Assembly (NCBI RefSeq): GCF_018687715.1
Contig: NC_056762.1
Span: 21,985,864-22,049,863 of the forward strand
Reading direction: 5' to 3'
Length of the DNA stretch: 64,000 bases
From: Carya illinoinensis
Lineage: Eukaryota; Streptophyta; Magnoliopsida; Fagales; Juglandaceae
The notes under the pieces are model-generated. The model searched no databases. It was not told where the DNA came from and saw only the letters and a program-made list of their open reading frames with translations. A program made the translations under genes and the position numbers. Shown here piece by piece: positions 49,060-60,735 of the stretch (positions within the stretch are counted from its first letter, which is position 1; every line of letters starts with the position of its first letter).

Positions 49060-50012
49060 CATTTGAAGATAATATTGCTTTCTGAAAGATCTACAATCAT
49101 GAATACTCAGCATTTAGTTACATGGGAAAAAACCACATAAGAAGAATCTGAATATACAATCTGAGTACAAACGATCCTTTTTATTTCAACCCCCTCCCTT
49201 TGCCAAGGTATCATTTGATTTAAAAACATCTTCCATGAACTAGAAAATTGATAATATTATGCATACTTACCGTTGGGTTGCTAGTTACACCTCTAACACC
49301 ACTTGCAATAAGAGGAAGCATATCTGTAACAAGTCGGCAAAGGTTATCATACCATGGACTTTGCCCTTCTTTCTCGTAGAGATCATGAAGAACTATTCTC
49401 TTTGCTAGACTTCCATTTCCAACTTGGGAACATCTGACATTGTAAGTAATATGAGAACGCAAAGTTTCTTCTTTCCTGGGCATGAGAAATACAATTAAGA
49501 GGAGAATTTTCAAGAAGAAACCACATATTATAAATAACACTAAGATCTAGTCAATCAACGAGTAATTTACATATTATGAGTAATGCGCAAAAAATATGTA
49601 AGGCCGAGTATTTATATGTAAATGCAATCCACTAAAATTAGTCTCGTGGTCAAGAACATTGAGAAATTGTATCCAATTAAGTCTAATGACTGGATGAAGA
49701 ACAAAAATATATAATAATGCATTTGTATGGGATTGATTGTGCATAAAATGCCTGTAATATTGATGTGTCATTTGGTGGAAACACACCAATCTTTAAGAAG
49801 TTGAGAAGAATTTAACATGCACGGCCTTTTTAGTCAAACATGTAACCAGATCATAAACAAAGTGTACTCAGTAAAAACATCGAGATCAAGCAACCAACGT
49901 AAGTTTATAGTTTAACACAGGATAGAAATCAATTGTGCTTGTTGTCTTGAAAAAGGAACGAAAAAGGAACAAAACAAATAAAGGCTAATGCCTCATTACG
50001 AAATATGGAATG
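49060..50012. repeat. Duplicated segment, copy 2
   Basis: Direct-orientation match to 27335-28314. The right end of the match is replaced by copia sequence after 'gaaatatggaat'. On the left it abuts the hAT TSD, and the word 'gcatttgaagataat' also precedes the hAT at 45685-45700, a short tandem repeat at the pre-insertion site. Confidence 0.9.
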
Positions 50013-51921
50013 CCAAATTATTGAAGCGGGTAATGCCAGATTCATTGAGAATGGTGAAATTAATGGGAGTGATAAATTACGAAATACAAATATCCAGGAA
50101 GTAAGGGTGCAAGTCCCACTACCCATAACTTCTAAATAAGTTGTTGTTCCTACTATTATAGAATCATTTAACAACGTTGAACAACAAATTAATGATCAAT
50201 CACTCGCCAATGAGATTATCACCTATGAACCAACAATGGAAGAACCACAAGAATTAACATTAAGAAGGTCTCAAAGAGAATAAAGACCCGTTATTTCTGA
50301 TGATTATATGGTTTATTTGTAGGAATCTAATTATGATATTAAGACAAGTAAAGACCCGGTTTCATTTTCACAAGCCATTGGTTGTAATGATTCTAATAAA
50401 CGAATCGATGCCATGAATAATGAGTTAAAATCAATGGACCAAAACAAGGTCTTGGAACTTGTAGAATTGCCTGAAGGATATATAAACCAGTTGGTTATAA
50501 ATGAGTCTTTAAGACCAAATGTGACTCTAAAGGTAATATCAAACGATATAAAGCCAGAATTGTAACCAAAGGTTTCACTTAGAAAGGAAGTATGGATTAT
50601 AAGGAGACCTATTCTGATGTATCCAAAAAGGACTCACTTAGAATTATTATGACTTTGGTTGCTCATTTTGATTTAGAGTTACACCAAATGGATGTGAAAA
50701 CTTCTTTTTTGAATAGGAGTTTAGAAGAAAAGGTTTATATGGACCAACCTGAAGGTTTCTCCATAAAAGGAAAAGAACACATGGTTTGAAAATTAAATAA
50801 GTCAGTATATGGACTTAAACAAGCTTCTAGACAGTGGTATCAAAAATTCAATGATACTACTATTTCCTTCGGATTTAAGAAAAACACTGTCGATCAATGT
50901 ATATACTTGAAAGTTAGTGGGAGTAAGTTTATATTTTTTATTATATGTTGATGATATATTGTTTCCCAGTAGTGATCTTGGTTTATTACACAAAACCAAT
51001 AAACTCCTCTCTGAGAATTTTGAAATGAAAGATATGGGTGAGTCAACTTACATGATTGGAATAGAAATATTATGGGATCGCTCACGTGGTTTGCTAGGAT
51101 TGTCTCAAAAGCAACATATTGAAACAATCTTAAAGAGATTTGGTATGGAGAATTGTTCAGCTAGTATTACCCCCAATTCAAAAAGGGGATAAATGTAGTC
51201 TCATGCAATGTCCACAAAATGAATGGGAACATAAACAAATGGAAAGAATTCCTTATGCTTCTGCTATAGGAAGTTTGATGTATGCACAAACTTGCACTGG
51301 GCTAGACATCCTTTTTGCAGTTAGTATGTTGGGCATATACTAAAGTAATCCTAGAATGAATCATTGGAAAGCTTCAAAGAAAGTAATAAAGTACTTAAAG
51401 GGAACAAAAGATTATATGCTCATTTTTAAGAGGTTTGGTAATTTGGAGGTTATTGGATACATTGGTTCAGACTTTGCTAGATTAATAGTAGAAAATCAAC
51501 TTTTAGTTATGTATATCTACTGGCTGAAGCAGAAAATCTCATGGAGAAGTGCAAAACAAACTATCATTGTTGCATCCCAATGGAAGTTGAATTTATGGCA
51601 TGTTTTGAGGCCACAGTTCATGGTTAATGGCTACGAAATCTTCTCTCAAAACTTAGAATTGTCGACACTATTGAGAAGCCTCTAAGAATTTATTGTAATA
51701 ATTCTGTAGCTATATTTCTATCCAAGAACGACAAATACTCTAATGGTGCTAAATACATGGAGTTAAAGTATTTTGTCGTTAAGGAGAAAGTTCAAAAATA
51801 ACGAGTGTTCATAGAACATATTAATACCGAGCTCATGGTTGCAGATCCATTAACTAAAGGATTACCACCAAAGACAGTTAAGGAACATGTTCGGAGGATG
51901 GGTCTTGATTGTAACCCTTAA
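50013..51921 (+). pseudogene. Ty1/copia polyprotein relic (RT-RNase H)
   Basis: The first part (50060-50290) resembles the linker before copia RT ('LTLRRSQRE'). RT begins at about 50330 and includes 'LHQMDVKTSFLNRSLEEKVY', 'MDQPEGF', 'KSVYGLKQASRQWYQKF' and the catalytic 'LLYVDDIL' (about 50940). RNase H-side sequence follows ('IPYASAIGSLMYAQTCTGLD', 'FAVSMLGIY') and continues in broken frames to 51921 with a terminal 'ADPLTKGLPPKT' motif. Multiple stops and frameshifts; gag, protease and integrase are absent, so it is 5'-truncated. It looks more like a Tork/TNT-type copia than the element at 52.6-57.2 kb. Confidence 0.85.
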
Positions 51922-52228
51922 TGCCTATTTTGTTTTGGGATTGGATAAATGATGACAAGAAGTCTTTGACAAAGACAATTTTTGTTGGACCAGTTTGTGA
52001 TACTTCTCATTTATGAACCATGGTTGATTGGGTTGCTAGTGTTGTGGTATATGGAAGGGACTTGTCGCCTTATTGATGTACAACTGACATGACTCACTCT
52101 AGTGATTCATTTGACCATAGTATTTATGATGACCAATTTAAATTAAAGATGGATTAGTTTTTTGTGCACATATTGTTGACCTCATTGAGTCTAAAATAAG
52201 GTTAGTCACATGGATCAAGTGAGAGAAT

Positions 52229-52560
52229 GTTAGATATTTAATGTCCCATGTGACACGTGTATGCCACAGCTGTAATATGCCTCTCAACATAGTAAATTTA
52301 TATTAAGGATGTTTAGCATGCAGCTGTGACATTTCTTTGATGAAATAATTCCAAAAAGTAATGCATTTATTTGGTGGAAATTCTTTGCTCTTGTGTAATG
52401 GAGTTTGATTAAAGCAACGTATTGACACTATCATCTTTCCTATTTCAAGTCTATGAAGGTAGAATTGAAGAGTGCATAAACATGGTTTGACTTCTTGGCT
52501 GCAGGAATCAACAATGAACTATTTGGTTGTATGTCTCTCATCTCTCACTTGAAGTTACTA
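52229..52560 (+). repeat. 3' LTR of the decayed copia element
   Basis: A purine-rich tract ('caagtgagagaa') ends at 52228 and the next bases TGTTAGATATTTAATG begin like a copia 3' LTR. The 3' boundary is not defined; 52560 is approximate. 51922-52228 is the untranslated interval. Confidence 0.55.
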
Positions 52561-52591
52561 TTTGGTGTGAGATTAAATCACTTATGAAAGA

Positions 52592-55500
52592 TGTAGAAAA
52601 CCTAAAACACAAGAATTGGGAAAAAAACTCCCTTTTTGTGCTCTCTGGATGTATTTCAAAGTCAATAAAGTTTTGGTCAAAAAAGTAGTAAAATACAAAG
52701 AATAAGTGCCCGACTTATATACAAGTTACAAAATAGTCTGGGCCTAACTTAACCAAATACAAAATGTTTGACTAAATACACTGCCAGCTAACTAGCTTTA
52801 ATACTCCCCCTCAAGATGGAGCATGAAGATTATGAATGCCCAGCTTGGATAGGAGATGCTAAAATGGAACTTTACCGAGAGTCTTAGTAAAAATATCTGC
52901 CAACTGATGAGTTGAAGCAATATAAAACGTCTTGATAACACCTTTAGCTTGCTGTTCTCGTATGAAATGACAATCTATTTCAACATGCTTTTGTACGAGC
53001 ATGATGAATTGGATTGGCAACCAAGGAAAGAGCAGACTTGCTGTCACAATATAAAGAAACAGGTGAAGAATGAGAAATATGCAAATCATGAAGAACTTGT
53101 AATAGCCAAATGACTTCACAACTGGTGGAAGCTAAGGCACGATACTCAGCTTCAGCGAAGGTTCTAGACACTGTAGTTTGCTTCTTAGACCCCCAAGAAA
53201 TCAAAGAATCACCAAGGAATATACAAAATCCCGTAATGAATTTTCTACTGTCAACACAAGCAGCCCAGTCAGAATCGGAAAAACCCTTGAGTTGAGCAGA
53301 GGAAGCTACTGGAAAAAAACAAACCTTGTGCAGGGGTGTTTTTGATATATCTTAAAATTCGGTAGGCAGCATCCAAATGAGATTTACAAGGCTTGTCCAT
53401 AAATTGTGCCAGAGAATGAACTGAGTATGACAAATCTGGCCTAGTTATAGTGAGATATAGCAATCTCCCAGTAAGCCTCCTATACGGAAATGGATCTTCC
53501 AAAACGTTAACATCAGATTTTGTCAATTTAAGCTTGGAATCCATAGGAAATTCAACAGGTTTACAACCAAGATAACCATTATCTTCTAAAATTTCAAGGG
53601 TATATTTACGTTGAGATATAGAAATTCCAGCAAGTACGTGCAATTTCTAACCCCAAAAAATATTTCAGCTGGCCCAAGTCCTTGATTTGAAATTGATCAT
53701 GAAGATAAGACTTCACTTGATCAACACAGGACATAGTATTGGAAGTAATAATGACATCATCAACATATACTAAAAGTGAAGTAAAGGAAGAACCTTGCAC
53801 CTTTGTGAATAAGCTGTAATCAGCTTTGGATTGCTTATAACCAAGGGATAAAAGAGCAATGGTTAGTTTCTGGAACCATTGTCGGCTGGCCTGCTTTAAC
53901 CCATAGAGAGATTTCAACAAACGACACACTTTATTCTCCCCCTCTTTAGCAAACCCAGGTGGGATCACCATATAAACTTCTGCTTCTAAATCCCCATGCA
54001 AAAATGCATTGTTTATGTCAAGTTGTTCTAAAAACCAGTTTTGACTTGCAACCAATGCCAAAAAACAGCGAACTGTTGTCATTTTAACAACAGGAGAGAA
54101 TGTTTTAGCATAATCAATTCCCTCCTTTTGGGTAAAACCTTTAGCTACAAGACGTGTTTTGTATCTTTCAACACTACCATTTGCCTTGTATTTCACCTTA
54201 TACACCCACTTAGAACCAATTACTTTCTTTCCTAGAGGCAAATCAGTAACTGTCCAAGTTTTGTTATTTTCAAGAGCTAAAATTTCTGCTTTCATGGCTT
54301 CTTGCCATTTAGGATCTGTGGCTGCTTGTTTGTAAGTTTTGGGTTCAGGATGAGTGGAAATAGAGATGCTAAAGGCTTTGTGAGCAGGGGAAAGACGAGT
54401 GTAAGAAAGATACCTTGAGATATCAAAAGCTTTATTAGAAGCCTGCTGTGTGGAACCTGAAGAGAGTAAAGATTGATCAAAAGTTTGGACCATTTTGCAA
54501 TGGTAGTCCTGCAAATAAGAGGGTGGCTTTTTGATCCGAGAAGATTTCCTAGGAATAGTATCAATCAGATCATGATGGTCTGGACTAATGTCATTAGAAG
54601 GGGGAACATGAATTGGCAGAGAAGAATTAATATCATCAATACAAACAGGAAGAACAAGATCTGATGAAGAATCACAAGTCTGACTTTGAAGTTGAAAAGG
54701 GAATGAAGTCTCATGAAAAACAACATCACAAGATACAAAAATGGATTTAGTATCAAGATCTAAGAGTTTATATCCCTTGGTACCGTATGAATAACCAAGA
54801 AATACACACCTCTTAGCACGAGGATCAAATTTGGTCTTATGAGGAGAGACATTAGTAGCCAAACATAAGCAACCGAATACCTTCAAATGAGAATAAGAAG
54901 GCTTCTTGGAAAACAAAAGCTCATAAAGAGACTTATTGTTTAACAAAGAGGAAGGAGATCTATTGATTAAGTATGTAGTTGTCATGATACAATCACCCCA
55001 ATAGGATAAAGGAATGTTAGATTGAAATTTGAGAGCCCTAGCAACATTTAATAAATGTTGGTGTTTCCTTTCAAGAACTCCATTCTGTTGTGGTGTGTAT
55101 GGACAGCTATGCTGATGTATAATGCCTTTGGAAGAGAAGAGAGTGGACAGGTTGAATTCTATCCCATTATCAGAACGAAAAATCTTGACTTTGGATGAAA
55201 ATTGTGTTTCAACCATAGCCAAGAAAGATTCAATGGTGCTGCGAGTTTGGGACTTGAATTTTAGCAAATAAATCCAAGTGCAACGAGTAAAATCATTAAC
55301 TATTATTAAAAAATAATGATGACCATTATTAGTAGGAACAGCAAATGGTCCCCAAAGATCACAATGAATAAGCTCAAAAGGTAGAGTGGATTTAATTGAG
55401 CTTCTAGGAAAAGAAGGTCTATGATGTTTAGCTAATGGACAGATTTGACATTGATCATTATTATGCTAAAATTGTACATCAGGAATTACATCATGTAACA

Positions 55501-57205
55501 AATGCATTCGGGACAAAGACATTTGTCCTAATCGACTATGCTACGAAGCAAGTTTATTTGCAGAAATTGAAGATGAAACGTAATGGAAAAACTGAGAAGG
55601 TAAAAGCTGAGAACCAAGACATGATGAAAAACTAGAATTCAGCAAATATAATCCATTCTTTTGATCAACCACTCCAATCGTTTTCCAAGCAAGCAGGTCC
55701 TGAATTAAGCATTTGTTAGTCAAAAATATCATGGCAAGATTAGAAGTTGAGGTGAGTTTATTCACAGAAATTAAATTGAAAGTGAATGAAGGAATATATA
55801 GGACATGATGTAAGACTAAGCTTGCTAAAAGCCTAACTGAACCTATATGAGTCACGGAAGCAAAATGACCATTTGGTAGGCTAACAGTGGCATTAACAAA
55901 TTTAGGAGGTGAAGTGAAAAGAGACAAAGAGCAGACCATGTGGTCTATAGCTCCACTGTCAACAATCCAAAATTCGGGGAATGTAATTGTGATGAGAAAG
56001 TAGAATTAACAAAAGAAAAAGAAGAGGAAATACCTACCATATTGGCATAACTGGTAGGCTGTGATGAATTGGATGGAGAAGGAAAGCCTAGAGGAGAGTC
56101 TGGTTTAAGTTGAGTGTGCAAGGCATTGAGAAGTTGGTGAATTTGCTCTTGAGAAAGAACTTGACTAGGATTAGGAACTGTGTTTGCCTCTAGAGAAGTA
56201 GACACTTGATTGGCAGAGGGACGGTGATAATCAGATTTTGCATCACTTGAATTCTTTCTCTTTGATATCCAGCCTGGTGGATATCCATGAAGTTCAAAAT
56301 ACTTCTCTCGAGTATGTCCTTTTCAGTTACAATATGTACAGTGAGGAGGTTCCCTTTGGCCAGTGGAAGAAAAATTCCTCCTAGGGACAGCAGCCACAAC
56401 CGAATTCGAAGGTACTTGAGAGGTTACCATTGCAATACTCTCTTGATTCAAAGAAGAGGTGCGAACCTCTTGAATAATCAGAGAATAAATTTCATCTAAT
56501 GAAGGAAAAGGCTTTATAAGAAGAATATTGTCTCTAGTAGTGAGATAGTTCTCATTCAATCCCATAAGAGAAAGCATAATAAGATTCTTTTCCTCACGAG
56601 CAGCAACAAATTCAAGAACATTACAAGTGCAGAGAGCACATTTTCCACATGTACAAATAGGAATTGGTGAAAACTGATGCCATTCATTCCATAAAGACTC
56701 AAGGCGAGTGAAGTAATCACTCACAGATGACTGATCTTGAGTGATACTATTAAGAGATTGCTGGATCTCGAAGATCCGAGCCTCATTACTTTGTTGAAAT
56801 CTATGTTTCAACAAATTCCATATTTTCTCAACAGTTTCTATGTAAAGGATTACCTATGCAATTTCTGGAGTCACCGAAGCACAAATCCAAGAAGAGACCA
56901 TCAAATTACAGTGAAACCATGCATTGTAATTCGAATCGGTAGAACACAAAGGTTGAAGACTACCGTCAATGAACCCGATCTTGTTCCGAGAGCCAATCAC
57001 CATAAGCATCGCACGGCTCCAAGAATAATAGTTCTTGCTGTTGAGTTTGGGAGAAACAATTGAAGTGTTGGAAAGATCGACTGGAGTGATTGTGTATTGA
57101 CTGTCAATAACAGTTGGCGAAGAAGAAGAAGAAGATGAAGAAGAAGACATATTGTGAGATCAAAGAAGATCAAAACGAAGAGATCAGCGGAAGAAATTGA
57201 TTCTA
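52592..57205 (-). mobile_element. Ty1/copia element, Ale-like, interrupted by gypsy
   Basis: Internal region with polyprotein on the minus strand. The polypurine tract (minus 'gagggggag', at 52804-52812) is followed by a small 3' LTR at about 52592-52803 (212 bp, boundaries approximate; the first base pair reads TA rather than TG). The 5' LTR and primer site are absent because the Tekay element begins at 57206, about 55 bp upstream of the gag ATG. The missing 5' LTR should lie beyond the window's right end. The short LTR and Retrotran_gag_3/UBN2-like gag suggest the Ale/Retrofit lineage. Confidence 0.85.
52859..57150 (-). pseudogene. copia Gag-PR-IN-RT-RH polyprotein, broken
   Basis: Gag starts at 57150 with a poly-Ser leader, then 'KLNSKNYYSWSRAMLMVIGS'. 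Gag continues through 'VEKIWNLLKHRFQQ' to a zinc knuckle (about 56340) that is damaged by a stop and by Tyr in place of the last Cys. The protease 'WIVDSGAIDHM' (about 55945) is in a shifted frame. The integrase has its HHCC-side 'CQICPLAKHH' (about 55425), core 'FRSDNGIEF' (about 55165) and 'NGVLERKHQH'. RT includes 'QLDINNAFLHGDLEAEVYM', 'SLYGLKQASRQWFQ' and 'LLVYVDDVIITSN' (about 53770). RNase H has 'AEAEYRAL' and 'YCDSKSAL'. The longest surviving frame, 553 codons, covers the end of IN to RT (55267-53606). At least two stops in gag and frameshifts at about 55970, 53645 and 53320 make it non-functional. Confidence 0.92.
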
Positions 57206-59206
57206 TGATGACCCGCTTTTACGTGTATTTTCACTAAAGGGTTGTTTTTAATTTAATTAATATAATAGTTCTTTTATTTTAAATTATTTTATTTTAATTA
57301 GTTTTTATTTTATTTGATGTAGTGTTTATTTTATTTTAGTCGTTTTATGTTTTTGAAATCGTTCTCGGCGGATCAGTTTTTGGGTTCCGGAGTGAGGACT
57401 AGACCTCATTTCTTTTCCCTCTCTTTTCTTTTTCTTTTCTCTTTTTCTTCCTTTTTCCTTCTTTTTCTTTCTTTTCTTCTTCTTTCTTCTTCCTCCTCTC
57501 CTGTGTACGCACAGCAACCCCTTTCTCCCATTCTCGTCGCCGCAGTTGACCAGCCCAGACCTCCTACAACCGCCGACCGACGTGGCTGACACAACCATTG
57601 GTGTTCGAACCCCCTCTGGTCGGCGCACCACCCCACCAAATATCTCCCCCATCCGGCCAGCCGTTAGCCCCCTACGCCCCTTCTAAGCCTCACGGATTCT
57701 TGCCGATTCCGGCACTGTCGTTCCACTTCTGGCCACCACCTCTTTACAGCTTCTTTCCCTACCTCTTGCTGACCTAACCCACCCATTTGCGGCCTCGATC
57801 CATTGCCGAAGCATCTCCCACGAGTCCAACTCCATTCAGCCTATTTTTGGCCTTCCACCGCCGTTTCCACCGTCACCCACGGCCAAAACTCTCTTCCTTT
57901 AACTTCACAAAAATCTCAAGGTCATTCCCTATCAATTTTGTATCTTGGGTTGTCCCCGTTCAAAATTGGGTAATTTATTACCCACGGCCACAGTGTAAAA
58001 TACACTGTTACGTTGCTTTTCCTCCTCCGTTTGCAACACCGCAAGCTTTCAAAAAATACCATATAGCGCTGTAAGTATTTTTCAAACTCTACTTTTAGAT
58101 TTAAATATATTTTGCTCTTACAATAAATATTATCTGGTTGGTTGGTTGATTCCGGACTAAGTCCAAGAAGTTCGAGGGTCGAATGGATTGAGGACAGAGT
58201 TGATTTGTTTGGCTGTTTGTGCTTGGTTGGTTGGTTTGTGCCTTGTGGTTGCATTTTACATGGTGCATGCATGTGCATTTTATTTAATTGAGAAAATCAT
58301 GTTTTGTTGGCGTAAATGGATTTTCGGGTGCGTGTGTATCACGACCCCAAGCCGAGATGGGGTATTATCTCGATAGAGCTCCTATGTTCACTCGAGAGCG
58401 TAATATACTGAGTGATGTCCACTGAGTTGTTGCTGGGCGACAACAGGAGCGGGCGGAATGGTAACGCTCCTCGTACCGACTCCGTGGCCCTTCGCTGGCG
58501 AGGGCTAGAGGATGCTTAGCTACAAACGCGCGGGGCGTGAAACTAGACATTGCTCGTTTAGGTGTCACACGTGTGGTCGTTACCTGCGGTGTGGCACAGG
58601 AGCCAGGGTGTGCGGATGACCCCTAGGGGAGGTCATGGTGCATACGAATTAATTGGTTTTTGGATATGAGTTGGATTTGGGCCAAATGAGACTTTTGGCG
58701 AGATTTGAAAAATAATATGTTTTTGGGGCCAAATGGGATTTTTGGCGTGCGTGGAAAAATATGATTTTATGGGACATGTGCTTTGCATGATTTCATGCAT
58801 GTTGTTTGAGTTAATATGTTTTTATCTAGTAGTGTTTGGATCTTACTTACCTGTGGCACCATTTTTGGTACCGTAGATTTTGGTGTAGAGATCGAAGAGG
58901 AGGAGGCTGAGCCCGAGGATGCGGCTCTACTGAAGTATTGAGTGGAAGTTAATGTCTTGTTGTTGGATTTGTATAATATTTGTAGTTTTTAATATTTTAA
59001 TATGTATGTTTCGAACAGCTTTGTATTAAATTAAAAAAAATTCTAGTACTTAGTTATGACTTTCGTTATCCGCTGCGTGTTTCTTTTTGCACATTTGTTG
59101 CTTTTACACACACTTGGTACTCGTCGATAGGGTGGTGACCCATGTTGTCATCATCCGGATGTCTTGTTTTCCCCACGTCCGTATGTGGGGATTTGGGGGC
59201 GTCACA
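57206..59206 (+). repeat. 5' LTR of Tekay-type element, about 2.0 kb
   Basis: Starts TGATGACCCGC (next to copia leader) and ends GGGGGCGTCACA, directly before the PBS. The T/C-rich block at 57410-57500 gives spurious frames on both strands (for example 57326-57652 minus). The start could be 3 bp later (57209) because of the TGATGA sequence. Confidence 0.85.
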
Positions 59207-59208
59207 GG

Positions 59209-59220
59209 TGGTATCAGAGC
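59209..59220 (+). promoter_or_regulatory. Primer-binding site, tRNA-iMet
   Basis: TGGTATCAGAGC, two bases after the LTR end, matches the 3' end of plant initiator tRNA-Met, the usual primer of minus-strand DNA synthesis in chromoviruses and copia elements. Confidence 0.95.
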
Positions 59221-59578
59221 GGTTTAGCTCTGGGTAAAACCACATGTCCCGTAGGTAGTACCAGAATGTTTTTAAAGTTGTGTTTTAAAATTTATTTTAA
59301 GTAAAGTCGCTATTTTACATGTTTTATTTGTTTTATTTATTTAGTTATGTTATTGCATGCTGGTTTCTTTCGTTTCTTGTTATGTGGTTTGGTTTTGATT
59401 TTTGGTTTTATGTTGTTGGTTTTATTTGTTTTTCTTAAAGGGGGTCAAAGGTTGTGTTGTGGCAGGAAAATGGTGACACCAAGGAAATCTACTCAAGGGC
59501 CTCAGGATGATACACCGAGAGATGATTCCAAAGCCCAAGCGATAAGGTAGATGACTGAGTTTATGCAGCGGAATTTTA

Positions 59579-59700
59579 GGCCCCAACAAGGAGGGCCTTG
59601 GCCGCAACAAGAAGGGTTTTGGCCACAACAAGGAGGTCCTTGGCCACAACAAGGAGGGCCTTGGCAACAAGGAGGACCTTGACTACAAGGAGGGCCTAGT
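59579..59700 (+). repeat. Minisatellite coding PQQGGPW-type heptads
   Basis: A 21-bp unit ('ccacaacaaggagggccttgg') repeats about five times with small changes near the N-terminus of gag, giving a Pro-Gln-Gln-Gly-Gly-Pro-Trp pattern. A TGA sits in the last unit (59680). Confidence 0.85.
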
Positions 59701-60637
59701 AGCATGGTGCAAGCTGGATGCACCTATGAGCGCTTTCTGGCGCATAGAACTCCACACTTCACTGGAGAAGAGGATCCACTTCAAGCTAGAAAGTGGGTTA
59801 GAGACTTGGAAAGAATTTTTGAGGTGTGTGGTTCCACTGAGGAGCAACAAGTACTCTACGCCAGCTATCTGTTGCAAGGCACCGCTTTTGAGTGGTGGGA
59901 TACGAAAAGAGTAATGCTGGAATCAGAATTGGGATCTTTTGCCGCAGTGACCTGGCAGCGATTTAAGAAAGAGTTTAATGATCGCTTCTTTCCCGCTTCT
60001 GTAAGGCGGTAAAAAGTAGGAGAGTTCTCAAGCTTGGTCCAAGGGAGCATGACCGTGGAACAGTACGCCCGGAAATTTATAAAACTTGGGCGATTTGCTC
60101 CCCACCTCATCGCCTCGAAGGAGATGCAGGCCGAACGTTTCCAGGAGGGTCTACGTCCAGATATATGCCGAATGGTGGTCAGCCACCGGATATCCACTTT
60201 TCAGGATTTAGTGGATTTGGCCACTCTTGTGGAGCGAGAGAATAATCTGAGTATGGGCTCCCCTCTAGGACATAAGAGGCGGAGTTTTTCTGGTGAAGAA
60301 AGTAGTTCGGGTTCACCTCAGAAATTTGTTTAGCGGACTGGGACTCGACCACAAGCATCCTCAGGTATACGTATGGGAGGACGGGTGCCAATTTACGAAA
60401 TTTGTAACAAAGCTCATGAGGGCGAGTGTCAGCTAAGTGGTGGACCCCATTGTTACCGATGTGGCCAAGTGGGACATTTCGCTCGTGAGTGCCTCGTTAG
60501 AGTTCAAGAAAGCCGTGGAGGTATACGGGGCGGAAGAATAAATCAAAGGCAAACAGTGCAAGCTCGGGTTTATGCTGTCACACCCGGAGATGTGGATGAT
60601 GAGGCACCAGTGACCCATGATGCTGGAGTAATTACAA

Positions 60638-60735
60638 GTATGGATCTAATTTAATTTTAATGTTGGATTTGATTTTTGGTGTGCTTTGGTTTCTCTTTTA
60701 TTTTTGGATTTCATGGGTTTATGTGTTTGGTTCAG
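60638..60735 (+). other. Probable 98-bp intron between gag and protease
   Basis: GTATGG...TTCAG with a T-rich body. Upstream gag is open in one phase to 60637 and downstream protease is open from 60738 in another. Removing exactly 98 bp joins them through a split AGG codon. Inside the segment the gag frame hits stops soon after 'SMDLI' and the other frames read only hydrophobic T-rich codons. Confidence 0.7.

Larger units (their letters stand above)
45219..49433 (-). pseudogene. Transaldolase gene fragment, two exons
   Basis: Upstream exon at 49433-49271: acceptor 'tgtcag', then codons for 'CSQVGNGSLAKR', 'HDLYEKEGQSPWYDNL', 'LPLIASGVRGVTSNPT', then donor GTAAGT, all intact. Downstream exon at about 45359-45219: 'FRELVQSGKDTEFAYWELVV', 'YIQDVSKCFEPIYDQ', 'DGGDGYFSVE', then TGA. 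Both match plant transaldolase in correct order and strand (pentose phosphate pathway; Schiff-base TIM-barrel enzyme). The exon that should carry the residues between them ('IFQKAIS'-type) was not found, the first exon and everything after 'SVE' are missing, and no donor follows 'SVE'. The intron holds the hAT element 45707-49051. It is a broken partial gene copy; the catalytic Lys region is not present in the window. Confidence 0.82.

Noticed and set aside
57326..57652. ORFs on both strands in the gypsy LTR
   Set aside because: Driven by a pyrimidine-rich tract in the LTR; no conserved motifs, and an LTR is expected to be non-coding.
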